Shown here in pieces: positions 36,355 to 45,491 of a stretch of 64,000 bases of DNA; positions within the stretch are counted from its first letter, which is position 1; each line of letters starts with the position of its first letter. The stretch spans positions 1,922,001 through 1,986,000 of the forward strand of contig NZ_CP018812.1 of assembly GCF_001922345.1 (NCBI RefSeq), read 5' to 3'. Source of the stretch: Paraburkholderia sp. SOS3. Its GTDB lineage: Bacteria > Pseudomonadota > Gammaproteobacteria > Burkholderiales > Burkholderiaceae. The notes beneath the pieces are model-generated. The model saw only the letters and a program-made list of their open reading frames with translations. It ran no database searches and was not told the DNA's origin. The translations under genes and the position numbers were made by a program.

Positions 36355-37926
36355 GTGACGATCATCAAGAATATGGCGCTGACACTGGCAGTCGCGCTAT
36401 TGGCACTTCTGTTCATTACCGGCTATGGCTTGTGGCAATTGACCCGCTCCGAGGCGCGTTACGCGTATGTCGAAGCCAACACGGTACCGGCTCTCGTCGA
36501 CCTCGCCGAAGCGACCGCGCAGATGTCGGAAATCCGTGCAGCCACGCTGTCGCGTGCGATGACTTCGAATCCGCAGTTGCGTCTGCAAAGGGATCAGCGC
36601 ATTAGCGACGCGCATCGGCGCCTCGACGAAATCCTCGCGCGCTACGCGCACGATCACGTCATCGACGACAAGGACGAGGCGTTCCTCAAAGCGGATGCCG
36701 CGAATCTCGCCGAATATCGTTCGGTTCAGGCGAAATTCATCGAACAGACTTCGCACGCGCTCGACGATAGCCAGCTCGACGCCGCGCTTGCGCCGCTGAC
36801 GCCCGCCACCGCAGCTGTGGTCAAAGGCCTGAAGAACCAGACCGACTACAACATTGCACAGGCGATCGCGCTCGGCGCCAAAGGCGAGCGTGCCGCCACC
36901 GCATCGGTCTGGACGCTCGCGCTCACCGCACTGGCCGTATTCGCATTCACGGGCGTACTGGCGTGGCGGTTGTTCAACCGTGTCCGCAACGGGCTCTCCG
37001 GGTTGCGGCGGACGCTCGCTACGGTCAGTCATTCGCTCGATCTGTCGCTGCGCGCGCCGGTCGAACGTCGCGATGAAATCGGCCAGACCGCCGAAGCGTT
37101 CAATCAGCTGATCGAGCGCGTCAAGACCGTGCTGCACACGGTCCAAGGTTCGAGCCATTCGGTACGCACGGCGGCTGCGCAGATCGCGGCGGGCAATGCC
37201 GATCTGTCGTCGCGCACGGAAGAGCAGGCTGCGTCGCTCGAAGAAACGGCCTCGAGCATGGAGCAGTTGACCACGGCGGTACAGCACAACGCCGCCAGCT
37301 CGAAACAGGCCAGCACGCTGACCGGCGGCGCGGCGCAACTGGCGCACAAAGGGCATGAAGTGGTAGCCCAGGTCGTCGGCACGATGAGCGAAATCGACGA
37401 GAGTTCGGACCGCATCGCGCAGATTACCGGCATCATCGAGGGCATCGCGTTCCAGACCAACATTCTCGCGCTGAACGCTGCGGTCGAAGCCGCGCGCGCC
37501 GGCGAACAGGGGCGTGGCTTCGCTGTCGTCGCCGGTGAAGTGCGCAGCCTCGCGCAGCGTGCGTCGAGCGCGGCGAAGGAGATCAAGGATCTGATTGCGC
37601 TTTCGGTGCAGAAGATTCACGCGGGGTCGTCGCTTGCCAATGAAGCCGGCGAAGCGATCTCGCAAGTCACGGCCGCGGTGGGCAAGGTGGCCGACGTGAT
37701 CGGCGAAATCGCGCTCGCGTCGGAGGAGCAGAGCAGGGGCATCGAGCAGGTCAACCGCGCGATCATGCAGATGGACGAGGTTACGCAGCGTAATGCCGCG
37801 CTGGTCGAAGAGGCAGCGGCCGCCGCGCGCTCGCTCGAGGATCAGGGCGCCGAGCTCGATACGGCCGTGAACGCGTTCCGGCTCGATGCGGCAACGCAGC
37901 CCGCGATGCGGATGCTGGCCGCGTGA
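36355..37926 (+). CDS. Methyl-accepting chemotaxis protein
   Basis: A 523-residue chemoreceptor. TM1 is at about 6-25, a four-helix periplasmic sensor domain at about 30-180, TM2 at about 183-205, HAMP at about 206-260, and the cytoplasmic hairpin with the invariant tip [36 protein letters not shown]. Methylation regions flank the tip. It ends without the NWETF-type tether for CheR/CheB. The GTG start follows GGGGAAAGG. The ligand is unknown. It stands alone, 248 bases after the regulator. Confidence 0.93.
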   Translation: MTIIKNMALTLAVALLALLFITGYGLWQLTRSEARYAYVEANTVPALVDLAEATAQMSEIRAATLSRAMTSNPQLRLQRDQRISDAHRRLDEILARYAHDHVIDDKDEAFLKADAANLAEYRSVQAKFIEQTSHALDDSQLDAALAPLTPATAAVVKGLKNQTDYNIAQAIALGAKGERAATASVWTLALTALAVFAFTGVLAWRLFNRVRNGLSGLRRTLATVSHSLDLSLRAPVERRDEIGQTAEAFNQLIERVKTVLHTVQGSSHSVRTAAAQIAAGNADLSSRTEEQAASLEETASSMEQLTTAVQHNAASSKQASTLTGGAAQLAHKGHEVVAQVVGTMSEIDESSDRIAQITGIIEGIAFQTNILALNAAVEAARAGEQGRGFAVVAGEVRSLAQRASSAAKEIKDLIALSVQKIHAGSSLANEAGEAISQVTAAVGKVADVIGEIALASEEQSRGIEQVNRAIMQMDEVTQRNAALVEEAAAAARSLEDQGAELDTAVNAFRLDAATQPAMRMLAA

Positions 37927-38027
37927 TGCGGCCGGTATCGGGGCACCTCGTTTATTCGCTTGCTAGCCGATTTTATTGACGTCTGTTATAAATTTCGCGC
38001 TTGCACGCTCGCACATACCGCTCGGTG

Positions 38028-38198
38028 ATGTTCACCGCTCTGGAATATGCAGGCTTCGTCAATCACCCATTCGAAGGGTGGCACGGGTCATATGGCGATA
38101 AGTATTGGGCCGTGGTGAAGCAGCAGGCAAACGCGTTCTATGGCCCGGTCGAAGCGCCGGAGAATGCCGGCCCGCATTTCAAAGTCCAAGGCTGTTAA
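38028..38198 (+). CDS. Possible small protein or gene remnant
   Basis: A 56-residue open frame, MFTALEYAGF... to FKVQGC, rich in aromatic residues and unlike the arginine-rich noise frames of this genome. It has no clear ribosome site and no recognised family. It sits in a more AT-rich stretch (37950-38000) before a GNAT gene. It may be the end of a decayed gene or a real small protein. Confidence is low. Confidence 0.3.
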   Translation: MFTALEYAGFVNHPFEGWHGSYGDKYWAVVKQQANAFYGPVEAPENAGPHFKVQGC

Positions 38199-38216
38199 AA
38201 ACGGAAGCACTTTGCC

Positions 38217-38783
38217 ATGCCGGATATCGTTGCCGTCACACCCGAAGACTTCAGGCTCTGGACCGACCATATCGACCGCCTGTTCGCGGAGTCCGGACGC
38301 AATGGACAACCGTTATTCTCGCCATTCGAGCAGGCGCCGAGCGCTTCATCGCCCGAACGACAAAGCCGGTTCGAGAGCAGCCTCGTCGTGCCGGTCAGAC
38401 AGCCCGGTTGGATGCGCGCATGGTCCGTACAGGATCCGGCGGGGCGAATCGTCTGCCATCTCGATCTCTCAGGGTCGAACATTCCTTCCGAAAGCCATCG
38501 AATGACGCTCGGTATCGGCTGCGAGCCGGCCTTTCGACGCCGGGGAACCGGAACCATGTTGATGCGTCTCGCGATCGATTTTGCGTTGGTGCACGGCATC
38601 GAATGGATCGATCTGTTCGTATTCGGCGAGAACACGGCGGCCATCGCCTTGTACGAGCGGTTTGGCTTCACCGAATCGGGCCGCAGGCGCGATCGTTTCC
38701 GGCTGATGGGGCGAATGGTGGACGATGTGATGATGACGTTGCAGATTCCGCCATCTGCCGGATCGCCCGCGAGTCGGGCTTGA
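38217..38783 (+). CDS. GNAT-family N-acetyltransferase
   Basis: A 188-residue GNAT. The acetyl-CoA-binding core is seen in LGIGCEPAFRRRGTGTMLMRLAIDFA (about 99-124), with the R-R-x-G-x-G/T motif, followed by the beta-bulge region ALYERFGFTESGRRRDRF. The N-terminal half is variable, so the acceptor is unknown. GGAAGC lies upstream of the ATG. It is not in an obvious operon; a second GNAT follows after 55 bases. Confidence 0.85.
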   Translation: MPDIVAVTPEDFRLWTDHIDRLFAESGRNGQPLFSPFEQAPSASSPERQSRFESSLVVPVRQPGWMRAWSVQDPAGRIVCHLDLSGSNIPSESHRMTLGIGCEPAFRRRGTGTMLMRLAIDFALVHGIEWIDLFVFGENTAAIALYERFGFTESGRRRDRFRLMGRMVDDVMMTLQIPPSAGSPASRA

Positions 38784-38838
38784 TGCCGGCCGGCAGTCGT
38801 GGCGATTCCTAAGCAGGCTTTCGGGGCTTTCGCAAACT

Positions 38839-39357
38839 ATGAGTTCGATCCAACTCAGTCGTGTGCTTCGCAATGACGCTGCCGATCTGATTTCGGCCAA
38901 CTGCGACAATCAGCGCTATCACCTTCCATGGGTTACCTCATTCACGGATCAAGCAGGCTTCGATGCCTGGTTCGCGCGTTGCCTGACTGGACCCAACATC
39001 GGTCTCGTCGCCCGGCTGCGGACCACTGGCGAGATTGTCGGCGTCGTCAATATCAATGAAATCGTGGCAGGGGCTTTTCAGAGCGCTTATCTGGGGTACT
39101 ACGGCATGGCCCGATTCGGCCGCAGAGGGTTGATGACCGAAGCAGTGGGAAGCGCGGTCAACCATGCTTTTGGCGAGTTGGGATTACATCGGCTCGAAGC
39201 AAACATCCAGCCGGCTAACCACGCGTCGATCGCGTTGGTGCGCCGACTCGGATTTCAGAAGGAAGGCTTCTCACCACGCTATTTGCGCATCAATGGCGAA
39301 TGGCAAGACCATGAACGATGGGCGGTGCTGGCCGACACGATCGAGACTGGCGGATAG
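38839..39357 (+). CDS. RimJ/RimL-type GNAT acetyltransferase
   Basis: A 172-residue acetyltransferase of the ribosomal-protein-alanine type: YYGMARFGRRGLMTEAVGSAVNHAFGELGLHRLEANIQPANHASIALVRRLGFQKEGF covers the acetyl-CoA loop and the classic N-x-x-S-x-x-L-x-x-R-x-G-F motif of the family. It probably acetylates an N-terminal amine, though drugs or metabolites are also acceptors of such enzymes. The ribosome site is weak. It converges with the amidotransferase-like gene at 39402. Confidence 0.87.
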   Translation: MSSIQLSRVLRNDAADLISANCDNQRYHLPWVTSFTDQAGFDAWFARCLTGPNIGLVARLRTTGEIVGVVNINEIVAGAFQSAYLGYYGMARFGRRGLMTEAVGSAVNHAFGELGLHRLEANIQPANHASIALVRRLGFQKEGFSPRYLRINGEWQDHERWAVLADTIETGG

Positions 39358-39401
39358 AAGCCGGGTATATTCGCCGGCTCGCGCACATGCAGCCAGTGCA
39401 A

Positions 39402-40169
39402 TCAGCGTGGCTCGCCCTCGCCATGCGTCAACCAGTCGAAGCAGTTGCGCCACAGCCGCGCATAGCCATTCCAGGACGAGAACTCGGGAGGCAGCCAATG
39501 CACGGACATATCGCTCGTCCAGGCCAGCGTGCGGCCGGCGCCGAATTCGCCGGCGGCCAGTAGCGGATGTCCCGTGTCCGGCACCCGCGCGATCAGCGTC
39601 GCGTCGGATTTGAGCTCCACTTCGTTGTAGCCGAGCAGATGCGGCCATGCGCCAGCGATGCCCTCAAGCACCGGATGATCGGTCACGGGTTCGGGCGTGA
39701 AGCCTTCCGGCACCTCGACGCGGTCGTCATAGGGCAGGCAACGCACGGGCAAAACGTCCTCGACCGGCGTGTGCCGAAAGCGCGCGCTGCCATTGATGCC
39801 CTGGAAACTCAGATACCCGCCGATCATCATCAGCCCGCCGCCCGCGGCCACGTAGTCGCGCAGCAGCTTCAACCGGTTGGGGGTGCGCTGGCTTTTGATC
39901 CACGTGTCCGGATGCAGCAGCAGCGTGTTCGCGCCGATGTCGGACAGGATTACCGCATGCCATTCGCGAAGTGCCGCGAGCGTCGACGGGAACTGCGTCT
40001 GCGCGTCGTGACTCGGCATATGCGTCACGGCATAGTCGCCGTGTTCGAATAGTGCGAGAAACTGCTCCGCGCCGCTGTGATGGGTGATCGACGCAAACTG
40101 ATCGAATCCTTTCGCATGCGTGGCCGTCGAGGTCCACGATTCGCCGGCCAGCAAGATCTTCTTTTTCAT
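39402..40169 (-). CDS. Putative glutamine amidotransferase-like protein (PF07090 type)
   Basis: A 255-residue class I amidotransferase-like fold, starting KKKILLAGESWTS and with the GGGLMMIGGYLSFQG segment at about 110-124. It fits the family of uncharacterised cytosolic proteins annotated as putative glutamine amidotransferase. In true amidotransferases a Cys occupies the nucleophile elbow; here the GG-Y-L-S sequence lacks it, so ammonia transfer is doubtful. It overlaps the phosphotriesterase-like gene by four bases and is therefore under the same LacI-controlled promoter. It probably takes part in the same catabolic route. Confidence 0.7.
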   Translation of the reverse strand: MKKKILLAGESWTSTATHAKGFDQFASITHHSGAEQFLALFEHGDYAVTHMPSHDAQTQFPSTLAALREWHAVILSDIGANTLLLHPDTWIKSQRTPNRLKLLRDYVAAGGGLMMIGGYLSFQGINGSARFRHTPVEDVLPVRCLPYDDRVEVPEGFTPEPVTDHPVLEGIAGAWPHLLGYNEVELKSDATLIARVPDTGHPLLAAGEFGAGRTLAWTSDMSVHWLPPEFSSWNGYARLWRNCFDWLTHGEGEPR

Positions 40170-41305
40170 TCGATATCCTTTCCAATCCGTGAATGAGCGC
40201 CGCCTTCACCGGCGCATGCGCGGCGGGAAAACACGCGCGCCGGGTTCGTAACGAGCATCGTATCGATCTGCTCGTCCGTCACGCCTTGGCGCCTGAGCCT
40301 CGGTACGAAGTGCTCGAGGATGTAGCCATAGCCAAATCCGCCGTAGTGCGTCAGCATCATCTTCAGAAACACGTCCTGCGACATCAGCAGCCGGTCGATG
40401 TAGCCGGCATCGATCAGCGACCGGATCGCGCGCGCATTCTCTTCGTCCGACGGCGACTGCGCGTCCTCGTCGGCGTAGTAGTAGTCCATGCCGATCATGT
40501 CGTATTCGAGCCATGCGCCGCGCCGTGCAAGCGCATGCTGGTAGCCCGGATCGGCGTGACTCGGATTCATGTGGCACAGCACGGTATGGTGCAGGTCCGC
40601 CCCTTCTTCTTCGACAATATCGAGCACGCGGTGACCATGGCGCACCCAGCCCGGCAGATGAATCGACAGCGGCACGCCGGTGGCGGCGCTCGCGCGCGCG
40701 GCCGCGCGCAGCGATTTCGTTTCCTCCGCGGTGAACGCTGCCGACACTCCGATTTCTCCGATCAGCCCGGCGATGACGTCAGGCCTTTGCTCGAGCGCGC
40801 CGACCTCGAACATCAACTGCGCGGCCAGTTCCTCGATGCTCCGTTCACGCACATAGGCCGGGTGGGAAGACTCGAGATAAAAGCCCGTCGACATCACGAC
40901 GTGCAGCCCCGTGCGGCGCGAAACCTCCTGTAGCGCGAGCGGATCGCGGCCGATGCCGATGTTGGTCGGATCGACGACGGTCGCGCCGCCGCGCTCGCGA
41001 AACTTCATCAGTTCGTCGACGGCGAGGTCCACGTCGACAAGCCGGCAATTGTCGCGATTCATGAGCGGGTTCATGCGCAGCGCACCAAGGATGCCGATGT
41101 GCACCTTCTGTTCGCCGATATGACGCCCCGCGCAACAGGACGGCGGCACCCATTTGTTCGATGCGTCGAGCAGGATGTGTTCGTGCATCAGCGTGACGCC
41201 CATCTCGTCGACGGGCACAGGACCGCAGACGGTCATCACATAGCCGCTGTCGACGCCGATCGGCAAAGCGGCAGTCGGTCGCGACACGGGTTGGGAGTGG
41301 GTCAT
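40166..41305 (-). CDS. Phosphotriesterase-family metal-dependent hydrolase
   Basis: A 379-residue amidohydrolase of the phosphotriesterase homology group. Metal ligands visible: HEH in TLMHEHILLD (about residues 41-43), a bridging Glu in GLIGEIG, His in SIHLPGW, His in LCHMNPSH and Asp in LMSQDVF. A bridging Glu, rather than carboxylated Lys, is typical of the PHP/lactonase branch, in which some members open phosphorylated sugar lactones. Here a sugar kinase and importer share the locus, so a sugar-lactone hydrolase is a reasonable guess. The start at 41305 has GAGGC upstream; a LacI operator lies 34 bases upstream of it. Confidence 0.85.
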   Translation of the reverse strand: MTHSQPVSRPTAALPIGVDSGYVMTVCGPVPVDEMGVTLMHEHILLDASNKWVPPSCCAGRHIGEQKVHIGILGALRMNPLMNRDNCRLVDVDLAVDELMKFRERGGATVVDPTNIGIGRDPLALQEVSRRTGLHVVMSTGFYLESSHPAYVRERSIEELAAQLMFEVGALEQRPDVIAGLIGEIGVSAAFTAEETKSLRAAARASAATGVPLSIHLPGWVRHGHRVLDIVEEEGADLHHTVLCHMNPSHADPGYQHALARRGAWLEYDMIGMDYYYADEDAQSPSDEENARAIRSLIDAGYIDRLLMSQDVFLKMMLTHYGGFGYGYILEHFVPRLRRQGVTDEQIDTMLVTNPARVFSRRACAGEGGAHSRIGKDIE

Positions 41306-41338
41306 CGATAGCCTCGCAGCGCGCGTTAGGTAGGGCAA

Positions 41339-41352
41339 GTAAAGCGCTTTAC
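41339..41352. promoter_or_regulatory. LacI-type operator, left copy
   Basis: GTAAAGCGCTTTAC is a perfect 14-base palindrome with the central CG typical of LacI/PurR-family operators. It covers the expected transcript start of the minus-strand hydrolase operon; a TTGACA -35 hexamer for that direction is at 41382-41387. Confidence 0.88.
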
Positions 41353-41518
41353 ACGGCAAGGTATGTCGATGTCGGCGTCGATGTCAACCGGACAAAAAAT
41401 TGCGGCGGCCCCAGTTCTCGTGTCGATCAGCATTTCATCGCTCGTTTCATGGGGTTTTCGGCGCCCGGCCGGTTCGCGGGTTCGGGAAAACACTAGCACG
41501 CCGGTTATTTTGAAGTGC

Positions 41519-41547
41519 TTGACACGCGAGATATGGCTACGTTCAAT
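41519..41547 (+). promoter_or_regulatory. Sigma-70 promoter of lacI and the import operon
   Basis: TTGACA (41519-41524) and TTCAAT (41542-41547) are separated by 17 bases. The predicted transcript start near 41554 lies just before the right-hand operator, so repressor binding would block initiation. Confidence 0.7.
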
Positions 41548-41560
41548 CGCATCAAACGAA

Positions 41561-41574
41561 GTAAAGCGCTTTAC
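41561..41574. promoter_or_regulatory. LacI-type operator, right copy
   Basis: GTAAAGCGCTTTAC is identical to the left copy, 222 bases away. It starts about 7 bases after the predicted transcript start and lies 57 bases before the lacI GTG. The pair could allow looping by a tetramer or act independently on the divergent promoters. The rest of the gap 41306-41630 shows only the promoter elements. Confidence 0.88.
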
Positions 41575-41630
41575 AAGCAGGCGGGCAGGCCGGCCGCAAC
41601 CCCGGATTTCCGAATTCTAACGAGGCACGT

Positions 41631-42647
41631 GTGACGCAACGCCGTTTCGTACCAGGTCTCAAAGATGTCGCCCGCACGGCAGGCGTCTCGATGACGACCG
41701 TCTCGCGCTATCTGAACGCCGACCTCGTGTTGCCGGCCGACACGGCGCGGCGCATCGATGCGGCGATCCGGCAACTCGGCTATGTGCCGAACCTGCATGC
41801 GCGCAGTCTCGGGCGCGGCCGCTCCGACACCGTCGGGCTCGTGATTCCCGACATCGCGAATCCGTTCTTCGCGATGCTCGCGTCCGCGGTCGAACAGGCC
41901 GCCGAGGCGAAGGGGCTCGGCGTGCTGCTGAGCGCCACGTCGAACAGCGCGAACCGGGAACTGCAATACGTGACGCGGATGCGGCGCAATCAGGTCAGCG
42001 GCCTGCTGTTCGTCAGCGCGCATCACCACACGAGCGAACTCGCGCAGGCGCTGAACGACACGCGCGGACTCGTGCTCATCGACGAAGACATACCGGGCGT
42101 GCAGTGCGCGAAAGTGCTGTGCGACAACTATCGCGGCGGGTGGCTTGCCGGCGAGCATCTGACGGGCTACGGGCATCGGCGTATCGCCTTCATCGGCGGA
42201 CCGTCGGAGCTCGCGAGCACGCGCGAGCGCTTTGCCGGACTGCGCGATGCCGCCGCGGCCGGCGGCGCCGAGATCGCGTTCGAGCTCTATGGGCCGTACT
42301 CGGCCGTGCATGGCGAAGACGCCGCGCGCGCACTGCTGAGCGTCGGCCGGCCGCCGACGGCGGTATTCGTATCGAGCGGCGAGATCGCATTCGGGCTGCT
42401 CGATGCGCTCAATCGCGCCGGCGTGGCGGTGCCCGAGCGCCTGTCGCTGATCGTGTTCGACGATGCCGGCCCGCTGCATCTGTTCAATCCGCCGTTGACG
42501 GCCATCCGTCAACCGATCGCCGAAATGGGCACCCTCGCCGTGGATCTCGTGCTGGCCGCCTCGCAAGGCGATGCCGAGCAACCTGAAACGCGTTTGCCGG
42601 TGGAGCTCGTGAAACGCGCATCGGTGGCGCGACCGCCGTCTTCTTGA
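41631..42647 (+). CDS. LacI-family transcription repressor
   Basis: A 338-residue regulator. The N-terminal helix-turn-helix and hinge (VARTAGVSMTTVSRYLNADLVLPADTARRIDAAIRQLGY, about 11-49) are followed by a periplasmic-binding-protein-like sensor domain (VGLVIPDIANPFFAML from about 67). The family binds sugars or nucleosides as inducers. Two identical palindromes flank the divergent promoter region next to this gene and are its likely operators, making it autoregulated. The start is GTG with GAGG upstream. The solute-binding gene follows after 56 bases, probably in the same transcript. Confidence 0.92.
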   Translation: MTQRRFVPGLKDVARTAGVSMTTVSRYLNADLVLPADTARRIDAAIRQLGYVPNLHARSLGRGRSDTVGLVIPDIANPFFAMLASAVEQAAEAKGLGVLLSATSNSANRELQYVTRMRRNQVSGLLFVSAHHHTSELAQALNDTRGLVLIDEDIPGVQCAKVLCDNYRGGWLAGEHLTGYGHRRIAFIGGPSELASTRERFAGLRDAAAAGGAEIAFELYGPYSAVHGEDAARALLSVGRPPTAVFVSSGEIAFGLLDALNRAGVAVPERLSLIVFDDAGPLHLFNPPLTAIRQPIAEMGTLAVDLVLAASQGDAEQPETRLPVELVKRASVARPPSS

Positions 42648-42703
42648 TCCTCGTCGTCTTCGTCGTCTGTCTGACTGCTTGTCCAACCTTCTGGAGGAGT
42701 TCC

Positions 42704-43648
42704 ATGAACAAGGCATTACGTATTGCGATGCTGTGTTGCGCTGTGCCGTTCGGCCTCGTTGCACGCGCACAGGCCGCCGAGCCTCCGACCTACGCGCTGA
42801 TCCTGATCAATCAGCAGGCCGTGTTCTTCAACCAGATGCGCAGCGGCGCCGAGGAAGAAGCGAAAAAGCTCGGCGCGAAGCTCGTCGTCTTCAACGCGAA
42901 CGACGCGTCGTCCGCGCAGGTAAACGCGATTGACGACTATGTGCAGCAGAAGGTCGACGGCATCGCAATCGATGCGATCGACGTGAACGCGGTGCGCGGC
43001 GCACTGCGCAATGCGAGCACGGCGGGCATTCCGGTGGTCGGCGTCGATGCAGTGCTGCCGCCCGGACCGCAGAAGGCGCAGGTCGGCGTCGACAACACGG
43101 TCGGCGCGAAGCAGATGGCCACGCATTTTCTCGACTACGTACAGAAGAATCTGCATGGCAAGGCGCAGGTCGGCATCGTCGGCGCATTGAGCTCGGTGAT
43201 CCAGAACACGCGCCAGAAAGGCTTCGTCGACGCGCTTGCCGTCAACGGCAACGTGAAGATCGCGGGCGTCGTCGACGGGCAGAATACTCAGGACGTCGCA
43301 CTATCGGCCGCCGAAAACCTGCTGACCGCCAACCCCGACCTCGACGCGATCTATGCGACCGGCGAGCCGGCGATGCTCGGTGCGATCGCGGCGGTGCAGG
43401 CACAGGGGCGCGCGGACAAGGTCAAGGTGATCGGCTGGGATCTCGCGCCCGAGGTGATTCGCGGCATCGAACGCGGCGTGGTGCTCGGCGTCGTGCAGCA
43501 GGATCCGGCCGCGATGGGCCGTGCCTCGATCGACGCACTGAACGACGCGCACAAGGGCAAGCCGGTGCAGGCCGTGGTGGCCACGCCGCTCACGATCGTG
43601 ACCAAGGCGAACGTGGGCGCGTATCGCAGCCAGTTCGCGGCCAAGTAG
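42704..43648 (+). CDS. Sugar-type ABC importer, periplasmic binding protein
   Basis: A 314-residue precursor. The signal peptide ends RAQA-AEP at about residue 24. The mature protein is a type I (RbsB/xylose-like) binding protein: YALILINQQAVFFNQMRSGAEEEAKKLGAKLVVFNAND, then VDGIAIDAIDVNAVRGAL and IGWDLAPEVIRGIERGVVLGVVQQDP. The family binds pentoses, hexoses, autoinducer-2 and related polyols or nucleosides. CTGGAGGAG precedes the ATG. It is the first structural gene of the import operon, so its ligand probably defines the pathway. Confidence 0.92.
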   Translation: MNKALRIAMLCCAVPFGLVARAQAAEPPTYALILINQQAVFFNQMRSGAEEEAKKLGAKLVVFNANDASSAQVNAIDDYVQQKVDGIAIDAIDVNAVRGALRNASTAGIPVVGVDAVLPPGPQKAQVGVDNTVGAKQMATHFLDYVQKNLHGKAQVGIVGALSSVIQNTRQKGFVDALAVNGNVKIAGVVDGQNTQDVALSAAENLLTANPDLDAIYATGEPAMLGAIAAVQAQGRADKVKVIGWDLAPEVIRGIERGVVLGVVQQDPAAMGRASIDALNDAHKGKPVQAVVATPLTIVTKANVGAYRSQFAAK

Positions 43649-43670
43649 CGAACACGCGAGGGCAAATAAA

Positions 43671-44483
43671 GTGACCATCCCTGCGGCAAACCCGACCATG
43701 AACCCGCTCACTCCTGCGCAGCCGTTCGCTGCCGCGCACGCCGCGTCAGCGCGTGTGCCCGTGCTCGCGCTGAAGGGCATCCGCAAGAACTTCGGTTCGT
43801 TTCCAGCGCTGCGCGGCGTCGATCTCGACCTGTACCCGGGCGAATGCCTCGGTCTGATCGGCGATAACGCGGCCGGCAAATCGACGCTGACCAAGGTCAT
43901 GGCGGGCACCTATCTGCCCGACGACGGCGCGATCTATATGGAAGGCGAGGAGGTGCGGCTCGCCGGTCCGGCCGACGCGCGCGCCCGTCACATCGAAATG
44001 GTCTATCAGGATCTGAGCCTGTGCGACACGGTCGACGTGGCCGGCAACCTGTTTCTCGGCCGCGAGATCTGCAAGGGCGGCATGCTGCAGCGCAGACGCA
44101 TGCTGGCCGAAGCGCGCACGCTGCTCGAACGGCTCAAGATCCGCATTCCGAATCTGAACAACACGGTCGAACAGTTGTCCGGCGGGCAGCGCCAGTCGAT
44201 CGCCATCGCGCGCGCGGCATCGTTTTCGCCGCGTGTGCTGATCATGGACGAGCCGACCTCGGCGCTTGCCGTGGCCGAAGTGGAAGCGGTGCTCGAACTG
44301 ATCAACCGTGTCAAGGCGCAGGGCGTGGCCGTGGTGCTGATTACACACCGGCTGCAGGACCTGTTTCGCGTTTGCGACCGCATCGCGGTGATGTACGAAG
44401 GGACGAAGATCGCCGAGCGCCGGCTCGAAGAGACCACGCTCGAGGACCTCGTTCAGCTGATTGTCGGAGGGAGGCACGGATGA
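43671..44483 (+). CDS. Sugar-type ABC importer, ATPase
   Basis: A 270-residue ATPase with a single nucleotide-binding domain: Walker A GDNAAGKST (about 60-68), signature LSGGQRQSIAIARA and Walker B VLIMDEPTSAL. Ribose-type importers often have a fused double ATPase of about 500 residues, so this is the short form that works as a homodimer. The first 20 residues are a non-conserved extension; an in-frame ATG at 43698 could be the true start. It overlaps the permease gene by four bases. Confidence 0.92.
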   Translation: MTIPAANPTMNPLTPAQPFAAAHAASARVPVLALKGIRKNFGSFPALRGVDLDLYPGECLGLIGDNAAGKSTLTKVMAGTYLPDDGAIYMEGEEVRLAGPADARARHIEMVYQDLSLCDTVDVAGNLFLGREICKGGMLQRRRMLAEARTLLERLKIRIPNLNNTVEQLSGGQRQSIAIARAASFSPRVLIMDEPTSALAVAEVEAVLELINRVKAQGVAVVLITHRLQDLFRVCDRIAVMYEGTKIAERRLEETTLEDLVQLIVGGRHG

Positions 44484-45478
44484 GCACCACATCGTATACC
44501 GAGCGCGAACTCGGCTCGCGCTCGCGCGACTACTTCGCGGCCCATGCCCAGGTGCTGTCGATCGCCGCATTCTTCGTAGGCTGCTGTGTGTTTTTTTCGC
44601 TCGGCAGCGCGAACTTCTTTTCCGCGAGCAACGCGCTGAACATCTTGCGGCAGCTTGCGCCGATTCTCGTGGTCGGCATCGCGATGACCTTCGTCATCAC
44701 GACAGGCGGCATCGATCTGTCGGTCGGCTCGATGGCCGCGCTCACCAACGCGCTGGTGGCGATCCTGATCCAGCATGGCGTGCCGTGGCCCGTTGCGGTG
44801 CTCGCAACGCTTGCGCTCGGCGGTGCGATCGGCTGGCTGCAGGGCTGGATTTCGGCGAGCCAGGCCATTCCATCGTTCATCGTCACGCTCGCGGCCATGA
44901 CGACGTTGCGCGGCATCGCGCTGTATTCGACCAAGGGCTTTTCGGTCGCGATCGATCCCGGCACGGGCTTCGACCTGATCGGCACAGGCACGCTGTTCGG
45001 TATTCCCGTGCCGGCGCTGATTGCCGTCGCGGTATCGGTGGCCGGCTATGTCTATCTGAATCGCGGGCGCTACGGCAGGCGCGTCATCGCGGTCGGCTCG
45101 AATGCCGAAGCGGCGCGGCGCGCCGGCATGCCGACGCTGCGGATCAAGGCTTCGGTGTTTCTGCTGACCGGGCTCGCGTCCGCGGTCGCGGGCCTGATTC
45201 TGGCCTCGCGCCTCGGTTCGGGCTCGTCCAATGCGGCGGTTGGCTTCGAGCTCGATGTGATCGCGGCCGTGGTGCTCGGCGGCACGTCGTTGATGGGCGG
45301 ACGCGCGACGATCATCGGTACGATTCTCGGCTCGCTGACGATTGCCGTTATCGGCAACGGACTGATCCTCATGCATATCTCGCCGTTTTTCACGCAGATC
45401 ATCACGGGTTTGATCATTCTCGGCGCGATCTGGCTCAACACGCGTGTTTTCGGTCAATACAAGTCAGCAAAGAAATAA
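44480..45478 (+). CDS. Sugar-type ABC importer, permease
   Basis: A 332-residue membrane protein of the RbsC family with about 9-10 helices and the family signature GGIDLSVGSMAALTNALVA (about 75-93), plus the cytoplasmic coupling region GRRVIAVGSNAEAARRAGM. With one permease and one short ATPase the complete importer is RbsC-like homodimer plus ATPase homodimer plus binding protein. Coupled by ATGA to the ATPase gene; GGAGGGAGG lies upstream. Confidence 0.93.
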   Translation: MSTTSYTERELGSRSRDYFAAHAQVLSIAAFFVGCCVFFSLGSANFFSASNALNILRQLAPILVVGIAMTFVITTGGIDLSVGSMAALTNALVAILIQHGVPWPVAVLATLALGGAIGWLQGWISASQAIPSFIVTLAAMTTLRGIALYSTKGFSVAIDPGTGFDLIGTGTLFGIPVPALIAVAVSVAGYVYLNRGRYGRRVIAVGSNAEAARRAGMPTLRIKASVFLLTGLASAVAGLILASRLGSGSSNAAVGFELDVIAAVVLGGTSLMGGRATIIGTILGSLTIAVIGNGLILMHISPFFTQIITGLIILGAIWLNTRVFGQYKSAKK

Positions 45479-45491
45479 GGCATTCGCACAG

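Noticed and set aside
37976..37992. TTGACG and TATAAA as a promoter before the short frame at 38028
   Set aside because: The two elements are only five bases apart, far from the 16-18 needed for sigma-70.
39402..40169. Functional glutamine amidotransferase
   Set aside because: The fold pattern is there, but the nucleophile elbow has no cysteine, so only an amidotransferase-like label is given.
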